Under the pieces are notes generated by a model. It saw only the letters and a program-made list of their open reading frames with translations. It had not been told where the DNA came from and made no database searches. Shown here piece after piece: positions 6,483-7,719 of a stretch of DNA of 7,719 nucleotides (the first letter of the stretch is position 1; every line of letters starts with the position of its first letter). The position numbers and the translations under genes were made by a program. The stretch is from an uncultured Erythrobacteraceae bacterium (GTDB lineage Bacteria; Pseudomonadota; Alphaproteobacteria; Sphingomonadales; Sphingomonadaceae), in NCBI GenBank assembly GCA_950071875.1, contig CATMNW010000106.1, forward strand, positions 1 to 7,719, in the 5' to 3' direction.

Positions 6483-7421
6483 ATGACCAAAGCCCTGCTG
6501 TCCGCCCTGATCCGTCCGCTGGTCGAACCGCGCCTGCCCGAATGGGTCGAGCCGCTGTGGTTCGCGAACAAGGAACAGGCGCTGGAGTTCGCGCCGGACG
6601 CCGAGATCGGCTGGTTCGACCTCAACGAAAAGGAGCCGATGATCGAAATCGCCCGCTCGGCAACCAGCCTGAAGTGGATGAATTCGATCTATGCAGGGCT
6701 CGATTTCATGCCGCTCGACGTGCTGAAGGATCGCGGTGTGACAGTGACGAATGGTGTCGGCATCAACGCCATCACCATTGCCGAATATGTCGTCATGCTG
6801 ATGCTTGCCCATGCCAAGGGCTATCGCGATGTGGTGCGCGCGATGGACCGCAAGGAATGGCTGCACGACAGCCCCGGCAAGCGTGAACTGGCGGGCGAGC
6901 GGGTGCTGTTGCTGGGCATGGGGGCGATCGGATCGCTCATCAGGTCCCGGCTCGAAGCCTTCGACATGACCGTGGTGCCTGTGCGCCGATCGGGCGCGGA
7001 CGGGGCGCTGAAGCCCGGCGAATGGCGGGCGAAACTCGGCGAATTCGACTGGGTCGTCCTCGCGGTCCCCTCGACCGATGAAACCAAGGGCATGATCGGC
7101 GCGATGGAACTGGCCGCCATGCGCCCCAACGGCGTGCTGGTGAACATCGCGCGCGGCGACGTGGTCGATCAGGATGCGCTGGTTGATGCGCTGAAGGAGG
7201 ACAGGATCGAGGCCGCGCTGCTCGATGTGACCGATCCCGAACCGCTGCCCGAGGACCACCCGCTTTGGGAGCTCGACAATGCGCAGGTCACCATGCACCT
7301 GTCCGGCCGTGCGCAGACCAAGATGTTCCAGCGCAGCGCCGACCGTTTCATCGAGAACCTGGAACGCTGGCACAAGGGCGAACAGGTCCAGCCGCAGCTC
7401 GACCTCGATTTGGGTTACTGA
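6483..7421 (+). CDS. D-isomer specific 2-hydroxyacid dehydrogenase
   Basis: Reversibly reduces a 2-oxoacid to a D-2-hydroxyacid with NAD(P)H (glyoxylate, hydroxypyruvate or similar); cytoplasmic. The 312-residue protein has the family layout: a flanking substrate domain, the Rossmann domain (about 98-275) and a closing C-terminal helix. Visible elements are the nucleotide loop G145-M-G147-A-I-G150, catalytic Arg224 in NIARGDVVD, catalytic Glu253 in DPEPLP and the acid/base His272 in TMHLSGR. The usual Pro before that His is Met. After the second Rossmann strand the sequence is VVPVRRS (164-170), with Arg168-Arg169 rather than an acidic residue; this suggests NADP(H) preference. Closest in style to the GhrA-like or short hydroxyacid dehydrogenases rather than SerA, since no ACT domain follows. 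It starts 37 bases after the DUF559-like gene. The exact substrate cannot be assigned. Confidence 0.92.
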   Translation: MTKALLSALIRPLVEPRLPEWVEPLWFANKEQALEFAPDAEIGWFDLNEKEPMIEIARSATSLKWMNSIYAGLDFMPLDVLKDRGVTVTNGVGINAITIAEYVVMLMLAHAKGYRDVVRAMDRKEWLHDSPGKRELAGERVLLLGMGAIGSLIRSRLEAFDMTVVPVRRSGADGALKPGEWRAKLGEFDWVVLAVPSTDETKGMIGAMELAAMRPNGVLVNIARGDVVDQDALVDALKEDRIEAALLDVTDPEPLPEDHPLWELDNAQVTMHLSGRAQTKMFQRSADRFIENLERWHKGEQVQPQLDLDLGY

Positions 7422-7460
7422 CGGAACGCCCTCCTTGTTCGGGCCGTTGGTGTTCCGATC

Positions 7461-7465
7461 AGGAG
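7461..7465 (+). promoter_or_regulatory. Shine-Dalgarno site for the aldehyde dehydrogenase
   Basis: AGGAG 6 bases before ATG 7472. It supports the start of the truncated gene at the right edge. Confidence 0.65.
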
Positions 7466-7471
7466 ACACCG

Positions 7472-7719
7472 ATGCCCGAACTCAAGGATACCTACCCGCT
7501 TTACCTCAACAACAAGGCCGCGCAGCCCAACACCGATCTCGAGGTGACCGACAAGTTCACCGGCGAGGTGGCGTTCCGCACCGCGCTCGCCACGCCCGAG
7601 ATCATCGACGACGCGATCGTCGGCACGGTCGAGGCGACGGAGCCGATGGCGCGGCTCGCCAGCTATCAGCGGCAGGACGTGCTGATGCACTGCGTAAAAC
7701 GGTTCGAAGAACGCTTCGA
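7472..7719 (+). CDS. Aldehyde dehydrogenase, N-terminal part (cut by the window edge)
   Basis: Oxidises an aldehyde to the acid with NAD(P)+. Only the first 82 codons are present; the reading frame is open to the last base, so this is an incomplete gene and not a broken one. My translation begins MPELKDTYPLYLNNKAAQ and continues with LEVTDKFTGEVAFRTALAT (about 23-41), the typical aldehyde dehydrogenase N-terminal pattern of a tGe turn followed by an alpha helix (IIDDAIVGTVEAT, 44-56). LASYQRQDVLMHCVKRFEERF (62-82) is the first long helix. The catalytic Cys and Glu lie beyond the edge. It is 50 bases downstream of the hydroxyacid dehydrogenase and on the same strand, so the two may form an operon handling related aldehyde and hydroxyacid intermediates; that link is inference. 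The subfamily (succinate semialdehyde, lactaldehyde or other) cannot be decided. Confidence 0.9.
   Translation, partial: MPELKDTYPLYLNNKAAQPNTDLEVTDKFTGEVAFRTALATPEIIDDAIVGTVEATEPMARLASYQRQDVLMHCVKRFEERF

Noticed and set aside
7422..7457. Imperfect inverted repeat CGGAAC/GTTCCG with an inner GCCC/GGGC pair between the last two genes
   Set aside because: Short arms, an uneven 7-base bulge on one side and no T-tract; could be chance in GC-rich DNA.
6402..7469. Minus-strand open frame of 355 codons opposite the hydroxyacid dehydrogenase
   Set aside because: Antisense shadow of a gene with intact catalytic residues; the product has no recognisable domain.

Overview
The window is a dense, GC-rich stretch of bacterial chromosome with every gene on the plus strand. 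It suggests an alphaproteobacterium, most likely of the Sphingomonadales and perhaps the Erythrobacteraceae. That placement is an inference from protein style: the CysRS insertion, the aerobic-type cobaltochelatase subunit, the DUF2846-like exported protein and the codon bias. No rRNA or other phylogenetic marker is present to confirm it. I found no tRNA, rRNA, CRISPR array, insertion sequence, integrase or phage gene, and no obvious break in composition. This looks like ordinary vertically inherited chromosome rather than an island.

Left part (1-2532): a small transaldolase (GTG start at 52) is followed with zero spacing (TAAATG) by cobT, a cobaltochelatase subunit. CobT has a long acidic linker and a C-terminal VWA domain with an intact MIDAS motif. 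Its usual partner gene cobS is not adjacent. Middle (2607-3883): two exported proteins of unknown function have genes overlapping by one base (TAATG). The first has a probable Sec signal and an IPAG-type repeated motif. The second resembles DUF2846. After them lies a strong nested inverted repeat (3910-3951) without a T-tract.

Right part (3972 to the end): a nitroreductase, cysS, a small DUF559-like protein that seems to have lost a nuclease active-site aspartate, a D-2-hydroxyacid dehydrogenase, and the first 82 codons of an aldehyde dehydrogenase running off the edge. Gaps here are 4 to 50 bases, so much of this could be one transcript, although the functions do not form a single pathway.

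I see no convincing new multi-gene system. The points most worth following up are the coupled exported pair, the degenerate DUF559 protein, the 3910-3951 hairpin and the cobT without cobS. No stretch longer than 300 bases lacks a gene. The largest gaps are 74 bases (2533-2606) and 88 bases (3884-3971).
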